Positions 42,985 to 55,066 of a stretch of 64,000 bases of DNA are shown here, piece after piece. Origin of the DNA: an uncultured Methylopila sp. GTDB taxonomy: Bacteria; Pseudomonadota; Alphaproteobacteria; Rhizobiales; Methylopilaceae. The notes under the pieces are model-generated. The model searched no databases, was not told the origin of the DNA, and worked only from the letters and a program-made list of their open reading frames with translations. The stretch lies in the NCBI GenBank assembly GCA_902168115.1, contig CABHPB010000030.1:1-64000 (forward strand), given 5' to 3'. The translations under genes were made by a program, and so were the position numbers. Each line of letters begins with the position of its first letter. Positions within the stretch are counted from its first letter, which is position 1.

Positions 42985-43593
42985 ATGTCCAGTCACGCCC
43001 TGCCCTTCGGCCATTGGGGCCGTCGTCCCTGGTTCGCTTCGTCCGATCATGGCGACAGATCCTGCGGCTCGCGCTTCCGCGGCGGCCCGTTCGGGCGCCA
43101 TCGCGGGGGGCCCTTCGGCGGCGGCCCGTTCGGCCGCGGCGGGGGCGGCCGGATGTTCGACGCCGGCGCGCTGCGCCTCGTCGTGCTCGGCCTGCTCGCC
43201 GAGGCGCCGCGCCACGGCTACGACGTCATCAAGGCGCTCGAGGCCCGCTTCCGGGGAACCTATTCGCCGAGCCCCGGCTCGATCTATCCGATGCTGCAGA
43301 TGATGGAGGACGCCGACCTCGCCGTCTCGGAGACGCAGGGCAACAAGCGCCTCTATTCGATCACCGACGCCGGCCGGGCCTATCTCGAGGAGAACCGGGC
43401 GGAGCTCGACAAGATCAACGCGCAGGTCGACGAGACCTCGGACGCGCTCGGCGAGGCGGCGCTCGGCGAGGTGATCGCCGAGCTCAGGCGCACGCTGTTC
43501 GAGAAGCTGCGGGGCGGCCGGCTGACCGGCGAGCAGGCGGCCAAGGCGCGGGAGATTCTCAACCGCGCCGCGCGAGACCTTCAGGGGCTCTGA
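42985..43593 (+). CDS. PadR family transcriptional regulator, YqjI-like
   Basis: The 202-residue protein has a Gly/Arg/His-rich N-terminal extension (residues 1-55, with repeated GGPFG and RGG words and several His) and then a PadR winged helix: ALRLVVLGLLAEAPRHGYDVIKALEARF, SPSPGSIYPMLQMMEDADLA and NKRLYSITDAGRAYL. The long helical C-terminus is the dimer part. Escherichia coli YqjI has a comparable His/Cys-rich N-terminal extension and senses nickel to control a ferric reductase gene. Here the usual yqjH-type neighbour is missing. Start ATG at 42985 (MSSHALPFGHWG) has GGAGAG upstream. Two palindromes precede it. Confidence 0.85.
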   Translation: MSSHALPFGHWGRRPWFASSDHGDRSCGSRFRGGPFGRHRGGPFGGGPFGRGGGGRMFDAGALRLVVLGLLAEAPRHGYDVIKALEARFRGTYSPSPGSIYPMLQMMEDADLAVSETQGNKRLYSITDAGRAYLEENRAELDKINAQVDETSDALGEAALGEVIAELRRTLFEKLRGGRLTGEQAAKAREILNRAARDLQGL

Positions 43594-43599
43594 AATGAA

Positions 43600-43628
43600 G
43601 GCCTCCCCCGCGCAAAGCGGGGGAGGCC
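43600..43628. terminator. terminator shared by PadR and clpB genes
   Basis: A perfect 12-bp stem (43600-43611 with 43617-43628) with a 5-base loop lies 6 bases after the padR stop and 10 bases before the clpB stop, so it can serve both convergent transcripts. T-runs are short. Confidence 0.75.
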
Positions 43629-43638
43629 GGACGTCCGC

Positions 43639-46239
<2,601 letters not shown>

Positions 46240-46471
46240 GCGCGTCTCCTTCCGAGCGCGCCGACTGCAAGCCGCTGCCCTTGCGGACCTCCGCGGCCGA
46301 GACTCCCTGACGGACCCCGATCGGCGCCTCAACACGTCTTTCCGGACCGGACGGTCCGGCGGAGGCCCCGTTGCGGCGACCTCCTGACGTCATATGGGCG
46401 CAACACAGTCCTCTCGAAAGAGGGCGAACGGAGCCCGCGACGCAAGATTTTGCCGCGAGAGACCGGATCCG

Positions 46472-47023
46472 TCAGTTGGCGGCGACTGGGCCGCCCGGCG
46501 CGGCGGCGACGCGGCTCGAACGCGCGGCCGGAGACGCTGCGACGACCGGCGCCGCCGGACGGCCGGCGAGCTTCTCGATCAGCCGCTTCTCCTTGCGCGA
46601 CAGCATCCGCGTGCGGCTGACGGGCACGTAGTCGGCGAGCTTGCCGATCCTGTCGCCGCGGAACACCACGACCCGGTCGGCGAGGAACAGCACGTCGCCG
46701 CGCTTCAGCGTCGGGTCGATCAGATACCAGTCGGGCCGTTTCGCAGGGTCGATCGTCCGGGCGAGCTGCTCCTTCGGATCGATCGGCTTCGGGGCGGCAG
46801 GCGCCTTTGGCGCTCGGACGGCAATGCGCGTCTTTGCTTCGCGATGACGGGAGGCGGCGCGCCGCTCGACCTGCGGCCGCACCGCCGGCGGCTCGACGGG
46901 CGCGGGCTTGGCGATGGGATGCTGCCACGCTGCGAGCCATGCGTCCGCAGTGTTCAGCGGCGACAGCAACGCGACCGGCGCGAGGAATCCCGCAAGCGCG
47001 CTGATCCAAAGCCCCCGATCCAT
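46472..47023 (-). CDS. hypothetical membrane-anchored protein
   Basis: The 183-residue protein has an N-terminal hydrophobic helix (residues 3-24, GLWISALAGFLAPVALL), a Pro/Ala/Arg-rich linker (about 40-100), and a short C-terminal domain with WYLIDPTLKRGDVLFLADRVVVFRG and DYVPVSRTRMLSRKEKRL. The ending is Ala/Pro-rich. I do not recognise it. It is likely anchored in the inner membrane with the bulk in the periplasm. GGAGG lies 5 bases before the ATG at 47023; a TTG four codons earlier (47035) is less likely. A TTAACC word stands at 47060-47065. Confidence 0.7.
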   Translation of the reverse strand: MDRGLWISALAGFLAPVALLSPLNTADAWLAAWQHPIAKPAPVEPPAVRPQVERRAASRHREAKTRIAVRAPKAPAAPKPIDPKEQLARTIDPAKRPDWYLIDPTLKRGDVLFLADRVVVFRGDRIGKLADYVPVSRTRMLSRKEKRLIEKLAGRPAAPVVAASPAARSSRVAAAPGGPVAAN

Positions 47024-47318
47024 CGCGGCCTCCAAGCCCGCCCGTATTTTCGCCGCACGTTAACCAGATCGCCGCCGCAATGCGAGTCGGATCTTCTACG
47101 CCTCGCAAGCAAAAATCGACCATGATGGCGCGCCAATACCTTTCGGTTTCTGGCCGAAGCGCCATCGAACGGATGACGTATTCCAGCGTCCTGACATGGC
47201 ACAGTTAACGCCAAGTCGAGCGCGCGAGACCGGCGCGCGGCGGAACGAGCGCTGGCGATCGCGGCGCCGCCGGTCCAAGGTGGCGCGGCCTCGCCCTCCC
47301 CCAGCAGGATCAGATCGC

Positions 47319-48089
47319 ATGAGCACGTCCCGCGGCCGCGTCGCCACGCTGCGCCGTTTCCCAGTCAAGGGCCTGTCGCCCGAGCCGCTCGACAGCGCCT
47401 CGATCGAGCCCGGCCGCCAGCTTGCGGGCGACCGGGTCTACGCCATCGAGAACGGACCGTCGGGCTTCGACCCCGAAAATCCGGCGAAGCTGCCCAAGAC
47501 CCGTTTCCTCTGCCTGATGCGGAACGCGCGCCTCGCGCGGCTGCGCAGCAGCTACGACCACGAGGCCTCGACGCTGACCGTGGATCTCGAAGGCGAGACG
47601 GCGCTGTCGGTCGTCCTGTCGAGCGCCGAAGGCCGGGCCGAAGCCGAGCGCTGGTTCACGGATTTCATGGGCGAGGAACTCAACGGCCCGCTCAAGGTGC
47701 TCCCCGCCCCTGGCCGGCACACCTTTTCGGACACGTCCAAGGGCGTGCTCTCGCTGATCAATCTCGCGAGCGTCTCCGGCGTGGAGGACATCGTAGGCGC
47801 CGCCGTCGATCCTCTGCGCTTCCGCGGCAACCTCGACTTCTCCGGTTTCGGCGCGTTTGACGAACTGGACTGGCTCGGCAGCGAGATCGCGATCGGCGAC
47901 GTACGGTTCCGCGTCGTGCAGCGCACGGTGCGGTGCGCGGCGACCGAGGTCGATCCGCAGACCGCCGCGCGCGACCTCGCTATTCCGAAGTCGCTGATGA
48001 AGAGCCTCGGCCATGCCGACTGCGGCGTCTATGCCGAGCCGCTCACGGCCGGGACGATTTCGGTCGGCGACGAGATCCGCCTGCTCTGA
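47319..48089 (+). CDS. MOSC domain-containing protein
   Basis: MOSC domains carry molybdenum-cofactor sulfur or reduce N-hydroxylated compounds (mARC, YcbX). The 256-residue protein has the N-terminal MOSC_N barrel (RVATLRRFPVKGLSPEPLDSASI) with the DRVYAIENG segment, and the C-terminal domain with PLRFRGNLDFSGFGAFDELDWLGSEIAIGD and the conserved Cys in VVQRTVRCAATEVDPQTA. It begins MSTSRGRV at 47319; earlier in-frame codons are Arg-rich and improbable. A molybdenum-related enzyme, the oxidoreductase at 16365, exists in the window but is far away. Confidence 0.88.
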   Translation: MSTSRGRVATLRRFPVKGLSPEPLDSASIEPGRQLAGDRVYAIENGPSGFDPENPAKLPKTRFLCLMRNARLARLRSSYDHEASTLTVDLEGETALSVVLSSAEGRAEAERWFTDFMGEELNGPLKVLPAPGRHTFSDTSKGVLSLINLASVSGVEDIVGAAVDPLRFRGNLDFSGFGAFDELDWLGSEIAIGDVRFRVVQRTVRCAATEVDPQTAARDLAIPKSLMKSLGHADCGVYAEPLTAGTISVGDEIRLL

Positions 48090-48093
48090 GCGC

Positions 48094-49377
48094 TCACGCG
48101 GGCGCCGGCGTCTCCGCGATCCTGCGGCGGCCGGCGACGTGGCCGCCCTCCCGCTCCAGCGGGAGCAGGCGCATGGTCGCGACGAACAGCGCGAGCGCGA
48201 CGACGGCCGACAGGCCGAGCCCGAGGAAGGCGACGCCGTATCCGCTGAGGCTGGGCGTCAGGCCAAGCGCGGCGAGCCAGTCCTTGCCGTACTGGATCAT
48301 GTTGCCGGCGGCCCAGGGGCTTATCGCGGCGCCGACTCCCTGCACGGTCATCACCGCGCCGAGCCCGACATTGAACCGCCCCGTCCCGCGCAGGATCCGC
48401 GCGACGAGGGCCGGCGTGACGACGCCGAGGATTCCGGCCCCGACGCCGTCGAGCATCTGGACGGGAATGGCGATCCACGCCTGCGGCGTCGAGGCGGCGA
48501 CGATGCTGCGGATCGGCAGGGCGACCAGCGCGGCGATGAGAAGCGGCGCGTAGCCGACCCGCTCGGCGATCCGCGCCGCGAGCAGCGCCATCGGGACCAT
48601 GACCGCCTGCGCGACGATGACCGCGACCGAGGTCCAGAACACCGCGTTGCCGAGGTGGAGCGCCTCGATGCGCTGGCCGACCATCGGCAGCATCGCGGCG
48701 TTTCCGAAGTGGAACAGCATCAGGATCAGCCCGAAGACGAGCAGCGCCGGGGTCTTCAGCAGGACCGCGAAGCCGGACTTGCCGTGATCCTCGGTCGCCG
48801 CCCTGTCGAGGCCGCGCGCGACGTCGTGGTCGATGTCGCTCTCCCGGATCGCGAGCGTCGCCGCGATCGACCCGACCGCCATCGCGATCATCACGAAGAA
48901 CACCGCTTGGATGCCGACCAGGTAGGAGAACCCGGCGCATGCGACGGCCGCCACGACGTTGCCGCCGTGGTTGGCCGCCTCGTTGCGGCCGACCTGATGG
49001 GAGAACTCGTCCGGCCCGACGACGCCAAGCGTGATCGCCGCGATCGCCGGCGGGATCACCGCGCCGACCACGCCGGTGAGAACCTGCGAGAGCGAGACGA
49101 TCCAGAAGTTCGGGAACAGATAGATGGCCAGGCAGGCCGCGGTCACGGCGAGCTCTGCGCCGATGGTCACGACACGCTTGCGTTGGGTCGAGTCCACGAA
49201 GGCGCCCATGGGCGTCGTCGCGATCATCCCGGCGATCCCGCCGGTCATCAGCACGAGCCCGATGTCGACCGGCGACCAGTTCTGGCCCTGAAGAAAGATC
49301 GCGAGATAGGGGCCGAGGCCGTCCCTCACGTCCGCCATCAGGAAATTCAGCGTCGTGAGCGCGCCGATGGAGCCCAT
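48094..49377 (-). CDS. MFS family transporter
   Basis: A 427-residue, twelve-helix major facilitator. It begins MGSIGALTTLNFLMADVRD and has the loop 2-3 motif region GMIATTPMGAFVDSTQRKR. Helices are well spaced, and a central loop of about 30 residues follows helix 6. Substrate is unknown; the family includes drug and metabolite exporters. The stop of the convergent MOSC gene is 4 bases away from its stop. The ATG at 49377 begins the protein; a long open stretch upstream runs through the DUF4167 3' end and terminator in an antisense-type frame and is not part of it. Confidence 0.85.
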   Translation of the reverse strand: MGSIGALTTLNFLMADVRDGLGPYLAIFLQGQNWSPVDIGLVLMTGGIAGMIATTPMGAFVDSTQRKRVVTIGAELAVTAACLAIYLFPNFWIVSLSQVLTGVVGAVIPPAIAAITLGVVGPDEFSHQVGRNEAANHGGNVVAAVACAGFSYLVGIQAVFFVMIAMAVGSIAATLAIRESDIDHDVARGLDRAATEDHGKSGFAVLLKTPALLVFGLILMLFHFGNAAMLPMVGQRIEALHLGNAVFWTSVAVIVAQAVMVPMALLAARIAERVGYAPLLIAALVALPIRSIVAASTPQAWIAIPVQMLDGVGAGILGVVTPALVARILRGTGRFNVGLGAVMTVQGVGAAISPWAAGNMIQYGKDWLAALGLTPSLSGYGVAFLGLGLSAVVALALFVATMRLLPLEREGGHVAGRRRIAETPAPA

Positions 49378-49472
49378 GGCGATCCTGTCTTGACCACGTG
49401 ACCGCAAATCGATCGCGCGCAATGTTTTTGGAGCGCGCCGGGGCCCGAGCAAGACTGCACTGGGGCAAAAAA

Positions 49473-49498
49473 AATGGCCGGAGCGCGCTCCGGCCATT
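49473..49498 (-). terminator. strong terminator after the DUF4167 gene
   Basis: A 26-bp perfect palindrome (49473-49498) on the minus strand is followed by eight T bases, a classic Rho-independent terminator 22 bases past the stop codon at 49520. Confidence 0.9.
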
Positions 49499-49519
49499 CT
49501 TACGAAGTCGTCGAAACGA

Positions 49520-50422
49520 TCAGTCCGAAGCCTGCTCGGAGGGCGCGGCCGCGCCCTCGCCGCCGGCGTCCTCGGAACCGGCCGCGCGGCTGCGGCCATA
49601 GCGCCGACGACGGCCGCGTCCGGCGCCGCCGCCCTCGCGGGCCTCGCCGTCTTCGGTCGCGTCAACTGCGGGAGCTGCCGGAGCCGCGGCCGCCGGAGCG
49701 GTCTCGACGGCCGGCTGGGCTTCCTCGGCGCGAACCGGCGCGCCGCCGCCCGTGATGAAGGCCGGCAGTTCTCCCACGGAGGGCTGATCGCCGGACGGAT
49801 CGAAGCGCTGCGGCTTGTCGCTGCGCTCCTGTCCCTCGGCGCCGCCTTCGCGATCCTGACGCCCGTTCTCGCCGCGGTCACGACGGAACTCCTGCCGGTC
49901 GCGACGCTCGCCGCGCTCCTGCCGGAACTGATCGCCGTCGCGGGGCGCATTGTCGCGCGGGCCGTTATTGTAGCCGTTGTGACGGCCGTTCTGCTGGCCG
50001 CGGTTCTGCTGGAACCCGTTGCTCTGGGGAGCGCCCTGCGCCTGCGGGGCAGGAGCCTGCTGGGGCTCGCCTTCGCCCTCGCCGTCGAAATCGACGTCGT
50101 TGAAGTCGTCGGCGTCGGCGCGCACGAAGGTCTGGTGGGGCTGGTACTGCGCCTGCGCAGCCGCCAGCAGCCGGTAATAGTGCTCGGCGTGCTGGAGATA
50201 GTTCTCCGCGCCGACCGGATCGCCCGACAGCAGCGCGTCGCGCGACAGCTGCACGTACTTGTCCGCGATGGTCGCCGCGGTTCCGCGGATCTTCACGTCC
50301 GGACCGTTCGACTCATAGGAACGGGTGAGCGGGTTCGGCCCCTTGCCCTGACCGCCGCTCCCGCCTCCGCCGCCGCCGCCACGGCCGCGGCCGCGCATGC
50401 GCTTCGACTGTCCTTGCCTCAT
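49520..50422 (-). CDS. DUF4167 domain-containing protein
   Basis: The 300-residue protein starts with a Gly/Arg-rich RNA-binding-like head (MRQGQSKRMRGRGRGG, a poly-Gly run) and the DUF4167 block KGPNPLTRSYESNGPDVKIRGTA and QLSRDALLSGDPVGAENYLQHAEHYYRLL. The rest is low-complexity, with Arg/Asp/Asn/Gln-rich and Ala/Pro-rich segments and an RRRRYGRSR patch near the C-terminus. It looks like an RNA- or ribosome-associated protein of alphaproteobacteria; the function is unknown. The ATG at 50422 follows a TTG codon at 50431. It lies next to prmC in the same direction, as usual in this order. Confidence 0.88.
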   Translation of the reverse strand: MRQGQSKRMRGRGRGGGGGGGSGGQGKGPNPLTRSYESNGPDVKIRGTAATIADKYVQLSRDALLSGDPVGAENYLQHAEHYYRLLAAAQAQYQPHQTFVRADADDFNDVDFDGEGEGEPQQAPAPQAQGAPQSNGFQQNRGQQNGRHNGYNNGPRDNAPRDGDQFRQERGERRDRQEFRRDRGENGRQDREGGAEGQERSDKPQRFDPSGDQPSVGELPAFITGGGAPVRAEEAQPAVETAPAAAAPAAPAVDATEDGEAREGGGAGRGRRRRYGRSRAAGSEDAGGEGAAAPSEQASD

Positions 50423-50773
50423 CGGGTTCAAAATTCACGCTCGCTCTGGAGTGAAGGCCCTTCGGGACCACCTCGACCGACGAGCCCGCGCCGGCGCCCG
50501 TGCGACGAGACCGCCTGGCGCCCCGGAAGGAGCACAGCCGATCTGCGGCGTCGGGGTCGCCCATGCCGGGGCGAGGCCCCCGCACGGCGATCCGGCGTGA
50601 TCGAAGCTTTGCGTCGATCTCTCAAGGCGCGCCGCGCCGGAACTCCGGCGTCGGGCCCACCCTGAAATCTTTCGTTCGCCGCTCACGTCCCCCGAAAGCT
50701 CGGAGGCTGGCGCTGAACGATTCCGACCTGAAACATAGACGCGCCGCCCACATATTCCAAGGCTTTTTTGGCG
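50423..50773. other. 351-bp spacer upstream of DUF4167 gene, after prmC
   Basis: No gene is convincing. It should hold the promoter of the DUF4167 gene and the end of the prmC transcript. The palindrome GGCGCTAGCGCC overlaps the prmC stop but has no following T-run on the minus strand. Confidence 0.4.
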
Positions 50774-51631
50774 CTAGCGCCCAGCTGCGGCCGTGCGGCC
50801 CAAAGCGAGCGCGCGGCGTTCGCCGGACAGGTCCGTCGCGACGGTCGCGACCTCCAGTCCCTGCTCGCGCGCGATGGCGGCCACGGCGTCGCTCTGCCCC
50901 GCCCCATGCTCCAGCACGGCGACGCCGCCGGGCGCGAGCAGGCGCGGCAGATCGGAGAGGATCTCGCGATAGGGATCGAGCCCGTCCGCCCCGCCGTCGA
51001 GCGCGAGCGCCGGATCATGCAGCCTGACCTCGCGGTCGAGCCCTGCGATCGCAGCGCTTTCGATATAGGGCGGGTTCGAGACGACGAGATCGAAGGTCCC
51101 GTCCAGCGCTCTCGCCCACCGTCCGGCGAGAAAAGCGGCACGGGAGGCAAGGCCGAGGTTTTGCGCGTTGGCGCGCGCCGCGGCCGCCGCGTTCGGCGCG
51201 AGGTCGATCCCGACCCCGAACGCGCCCGGAAGCTCAGCGAGCACCGCGAGCAGGATGCAGCCTGACCCCGTCCCGAGATCGAGGACGCGCAGCGCGGCCG
51301 AGCGGTCGGCGACGAAGGAGAGCGCCGTCTCGACCACCGTCTCGGTGTCGGGGCGCGGGGCGAGCGTGGCGGGCGTCAGGGCGAAGTCGAGGCCCCAGAA
51401 CTCGCGGCGCCCGAGGATGCGCGCGACGGGCTCGCCCGACAGTCGGCGGGCGATGAACCCGTCGAGCGTCGCGAGCCCTGCGGACGACGCCTCCGCCGCG
51501 CCGACCAGAACCTCGGCCGTCCCGACGCCGAAAGCCTCGGAGGCGAGCACGCGGGCGTCGAGCTCCGGCGTCTCGATCCCGCCCTGCGTCAGTTCGCGCG
51601 CGGCGGCCCGCGTCGCTTCCGCGAGCTTCAA
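50774..51631 (-). CDS. prmC: release factor glutamine methyltransferase PrmC
   Basis: PrmC methylates the Gln of the GGQ motif in release factors. The 285-residue protein has an N-terminal helical domain ([44 protein letters not shown]) and a SAM-binding fold with [18 protein letters not shown] and the NPPY motif in [12 protein letters not shown], plus the later [19 protein letters not shown]. The start overlaps the prfA stop by 4 bases, so methyltransferase and substrate are translated together. Good length and motif order. Confidence 0.95.
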   Translation of the reverse strand: MKLAEATRAAARELTQGGIETPELDARVLASEAFGVGTAEVLVGAAEASSAGLATLDGFIARRLSGEPVARILGRREFWGLDFALTPATLAPRPDTETVVETALSFVADRSAALRVLDLGTGSGCILLAVLAELPGAFGVGIDLAPNAAAAARANAQNLGLASRAAFLAGRWARALDGTFDLVVSNPPYIESAAIAGLDREVRLHDPALALDGGADGLDPYREILSDLPRLLAPGGVAVLEHGAGQSDAVAAIAREQGLEVATVATDLSGERRALALGRTAAAGR

Positions 51632-52713
51632 GCGGCGTCCTGGGCGGCGAGCAGGCGAGCGCGCTGTTCGGCGGCGAGCGCGTCGATCAGTTCGCCGAGC
51701 GCATCGCCCCCGATCACCTGGTCGAGCTTGTAGAGGGTGAGGCCGATACGGTGGTCGGTCACCCGGCCTTGCGGGAAATTATAGGTGCGGATGCGCTCCG
51801 ACCGGTCGCCCGTGCCGACCTGCACGCGGCGCGCGTCGGCCCGCGCGACGTCCGCCCGCTCGCGCTCGATGTCGTAGAGCTTTGCGCGCAGCAGCGCGAT
51901 CGCCCGCGCCCGGTTGCGGTGCTGCGAGCGCTCGTCCTGCACCGCGACGGCGATCCCGGTCGGCAGATGCGTGACGCGCACGGCGGATTCGGTCTTGTTG
52001 ACGTGCTGGCCGCCCGCCCCTTGCGCGCGGAACACGTCGAAGCGCAGCTCGCTGTCGTCGAGCGCGACGTCGACCTCTTCCGCCTCCGGCAGAACGGCGA
52101 CCGTCGCCGCCGAGGTGTGGATGCGGCCCGAGCCCTCGGTGGCGGGCACGCGCTGGACGCGGTGGACGCCGGACTCGAACTTCAACCTTCCGAACACGCC
52201 CTGACCGTCGATCCCGGCGACGATCTCCCTGAAGCCGCCGACCGCGCCCTCGCTCGCGCTCAGCACCTCGACCTTCCAGCCCTGGCCGTCGGCGAAGCGC
52301 TGGTACATCCGGAACAGATCGCCCGCGAACAGCGCCGCCTCGTCGCCGCCGGTGCCGGCGCGGACTTCGAGTATGACGCCGCGGGCGTCGGCCTCGTCCT
52401 TGGGCAGGAGCTCGATCTGGAGCCGCTCCTCGCCGGCCGCGACGCGGGTGGCCGCGTCGTCCTTCTCCGCTTCGGCGAGCGCGCGCATCTCCGCGTCGGT
52501 CGCGGGATCGGCGATCATCGCCTCGAGGTCGCGGATCTCGGCTTGCGCGGCGCGAAGCTCCCGAATGGCCTCGACGACCGGCTCGAGCTCGGCGCGCTCC
52601 CGGCCGAGCTTCGCCAGCGTCTCGCCGTCGCTCGTCGCGCCGAGCTCATGCTCGACGAGCGCGAAACGCTCGACGACGGCGTCGAGCCGATCGGCCGATA
52701 TGGTTCCGTTCAT
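51628..52713 (-). CDS. prfA: peptide chain release factor 1
   Basis: RF1 reads UAA and UAG stops. The 361-residue protein has the helical domain 1 and the GGQ tripeptide in [25 protein letters not shown], preceded by [25 protein letters not shown] and [27 protein letters not shown]. The recognition PxT-type residues lie in the domain 2 part. It overlaps ptsP (upstream) by 4 bases and prmC (downstream) by 4 bases, forming a compact operon. Confidence 0.96.
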   Translation of the reverse strand: MNGTISADRLDAVVERFALVEHELGATSDGETLAKLGRERAELEPVVEAIRELRAAQAEIRDLEAMIADPATDAEMRALAEAEKDDAATRVAAGEERLQIELLPKDEADARGVILEVRAGTGGDEAALFAGDLFRMYQRFADGQGWKVEVLSASEGAVGGFREIVAGIDGQGVFGRLKFESGVHRVQRVPATEGSGRIHTSAATVAVLPEAEEVDVALDDSELRFDVFRAQGAGGQHVNKTESAVRVTHLPTGIAVAVQDERSQHRNRARAIALLRAKLYDIERERADVARADARRVQVGTGDRSERIRTYNFPQGRVTDHRIGLTLYKLDQVIGGDALGELIDALAAEQRARLLAAQDAA

Positions 52714-54986
52714 GGCGAGACCTGCAGGCCCCGTTCGACGGCGAAGGCCTCGATCTCGGCCCGCAGCGAGCCGACGCCGTCGGCGCGAGCAACCAGCGGC
52801 TTGATGAATTTCCCGAGCTCGGCCGCGTCGGCCTCCAGCAGCGCCGCCTTCACCGGCCCGATCGAGGCCGGCGACATCGACAGGGACCGATAGCCGAGGC
52901 CGATCAGGGTCAGGGCCTCGAGCGGCTTCGATCCCATCTCGCCGCAGAGCGTCACCGGCTTGCCCGCTTCCCTCGCCCGCTCCGCGATGCGGCCGAGCGA
53001 GCGCAGGAAGGCCGGGCTCAGCGTGTCGAACCGGCCGGCCACGCGGGCGTTGCCGCGGTCGACCGCGAACAGGAACTGCAGCAGGTCGTTGGACCCGACC
53101 GATACGAAGTCGACCTTGGCGAGGATCTCGTCGAGCTGGAACAGCAGGGAGGGCACCTCGATCATCACGCCGAGCGCGACCGAGGCCGGGACCGGATGGC
53201 CGTGCTTCACGAGCCGCGCCATCTCGCGATTGACGATGTCGCGGGCGTCGTCGAACTCGGAGACGCAGGCGACCATCGGGAACATGATCCGGAGGTCGCG
53301 TCCGCCGCCTGCGTTGAGCAGTGCGCGGATCTGGGTGCGCAGCAGCGCCGGCCTGTCGAGCCCGAGCCGGATCGCGCGCCAGCCAAGCGCCGGGTTCTCC
53401 TCCGGCTCGTTGTGCATGTAGGGCAGGATCTTGTCGCCGCCGACGTCGAGCGTGCGGAAGGTGACCGGCTTGCCGTCGGCCGCGTCCATCACCGCGCGAT
53501 AGAGCTGCTGCTGGGCCGCGGTCTTCGGCATCGAGGCCGCGATCATGAACTGCAGCTCGGTGCGGAACAGGCCGACGCCCGCAGCGCCCGTCTCGGCGAT
53601 GTGCGGCAGGTCGACGAGCAGGCCGGCGTTCAGCAGCAGCTGGACCTTCTCGCCGTCGCGCGTCGTCGAGGGGGCGTCGCGCAGGGCGCGGTACTGCTCC
53701 TGGCGGCGGGCCCGGAAGCGCACCTTGTCGACATAGGCCCGTTCGACGTCGGGGGTCGGGCGGACATGAACCTCGCCGGAAATGCCGTCGACGATGATCG
53801 CGTCGCCGGGCTCGACGAGCCCCGTCGCGTTCTCGATCTGGCCGACCGCCGCGATGCCGAGGGCGCGCGCCACGATCGCGACGTGGCTGGAGGCCGAGCC
53901 CTCTTCCAGCACGAGGCCCCGCAGCTTGGTGCGGTCGTAGTCGAGCAGCGCCGCCGGGCCCATGGAGCGGGCGACGAGGATGGCGTTGTCCGGAAGGTCG
54001 GTGACCTCGGTCATCATGCCCTTGCCCGGCGCGACGAGTTCGCGCAGCAGGCGGTTGGCGAGATCGTCGAGGTCGTGCAGCCGTTCGCGCAGGTAGGGGT
54101 CTGTCTGGCGCTGCATCCGCGCGCGCGTGTCGGACTGGACGCGCTCGACCGCGGCCTCGGCCGTGATGCCGGTCTGGACCGCCTCGTGCAGGCGCCGCAC
54201 CCAGCCGCGATCGTTGGCGAACATGCGGAAGGCCTCAAGCACGTCGCGGTGCTCGCCGGCGCGCGCGACGTCGCCCTCGTCGATCAGCACGTCGATCGAG
54301 GCGCGCAGGTTCGCGAGCGCCGTGTCGAGGCGCTTCAGCTCGGAGTCGGTGTTTTCGGCGATGAAGGTCTTCACCACCACGCGCGGCTCGTGCAGCCACA
54401 CGTGGCCGAGGCCGATGCCCTCCGACAGCGCGCCGCCGAAGGCGTGCGCCGGGCGCCGCCCGACCGGCTCCAGCCCCTCGCCCGAGCCGGAGAGCTCACC
54501 GCCCGCGATCATCTCGGCGATGACCATGGCGGTGGTCTGGAGCGCCTCGATCTCCTCCTCGGAATAGGTGCGGTGCGACTTGTTCTGGACGACCAGCACG
54601 CCGAGCGTGTTGCCGGCGCGCAGGATCGGGACGCCGAGGAAGGAGTGGTAGATCTCCTCGCCCGTCTCCGGCTTGTAGGCGAAGGCGGGATGGGACTGCG
54701 CGTCCGAGAGATTGACCGGCTCGGCCTCGTCCGCGACGAGGCCGACGAGGCCCTCGCCCTTGTGCATGGTGGTGCGGTGGACGGCCTCGCGGTTGAGGCC
54801 TTCGGTCGCGTAGAGCTCGAGGTCGCCGTCGACGCGCAGCACGTAGACCGAGCAGACCTCGGCCACCATGTTGGCGGCGATCAGGACGACGATGCGATCA
54901 AGGCGCTCCTGCGCCGTGACCGGTTCCGCCATGACCTCCCGCAGCCGGCGCAAAAGCACGCGCGGGCCGCCATACTGGCCTCGCAT
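52710..54986 (-). CDS. ptsP: phosphoenolpyruvate-protein phosphotransferase PtsP (EI-Ntr)
   Basis: PtsP is the first enzyme of the nitrogen PTS, passing phosphate from PEP to NPr and EIIA-Ntr. The 758-residue protein has an N-terminal GAF domain ([29 protein letters not shown] and [20 protein letters not shown]), the phosphorylatable His in [18 protein letters not shown], the swivelling domain and the PEP-binding barrel with [41 protein letters not shown] and [24 protein letters not shown]. The start at 54986 has GGAGAG upstream. It heads the ptsP-prfA-prmC operon. Other PTS genes are not in the window. Confidence 0.95.
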   Translation of the reverse strand: MRGQYGGPRVLLRRLREVMAEPVTAQERLDRIVVLIAANMVAEVCSVYVLRVDGDLELYATEGLNREAVHRTTMHKGEGLVGLVADEAEPVNLSDAQSHPAFAYKPETGEEIYHSFLGVPILRAGNTLGVLVVQNKSHRTYSEEEIEALQTTAMVIAEMIAGGELSGSGEGLEPVGRRPAHAFGGALSEGIGLGHVWLHEPRVVVKTFIAENTDSELKRLDTALANLRASIDVLIDEGDVARAGEHRDVLEAFRMFANDRGWVRRLHEAVQTGITAEAAVERVQSDTRARMQRQTDPYLRERLHDLDDLANRLLRELVAPGKGMMTEVTDLPDNAILVARSMGPAALLDYDRTKLRGLVLEEGSASSHVAIVARALGIAAVGQIENATGLVEPGDAIIVDGISGEVHVRPTPDVERAYVDKVRFRARRQEQYRALRDAPSTTRDGEKVQLLLNAGLLVDLPHIAETGAAGVGLFRTELQFMIAASMPKTAAQQQLYRAVMDAADGKPVTFRTLDVGGDKILPYMHNEPEENPALGWRAIRLGLDRPALLRTQIRALLNAGGGRDLRIMFPMVACVSEFDDARDIVNREMARLVKHGHPVPASVALGVMIEVPSLLFQLDEILAKVDFVSVGSNDLLQFLFAVDRGNARVAGRFDTLSPAFLRSLGRIAERAREAGKPVTLCGEMGSKPLEALTLIGLGYRSLSMSPASIGPVKAALLEADAAELGKFIKPLVARADGVGSLRAEIEAFAVERGLQVSP

Positions 54987-55066
54987 CTTCCGCTCTCCGG
55001 AAATGGTCGCGGCCTCAGCCGCGCCGACTGCTCAACGCCTTGAAGGCGAAGGCTTGAAACAGGAAC

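Noticed and set aside
50761-50785. Palindrome GGCGCTAGCGCC read as the prmC terminator
   Set aside because: On the minus strand it is followed by A bases, not T bases, and overlaps the stop codon.
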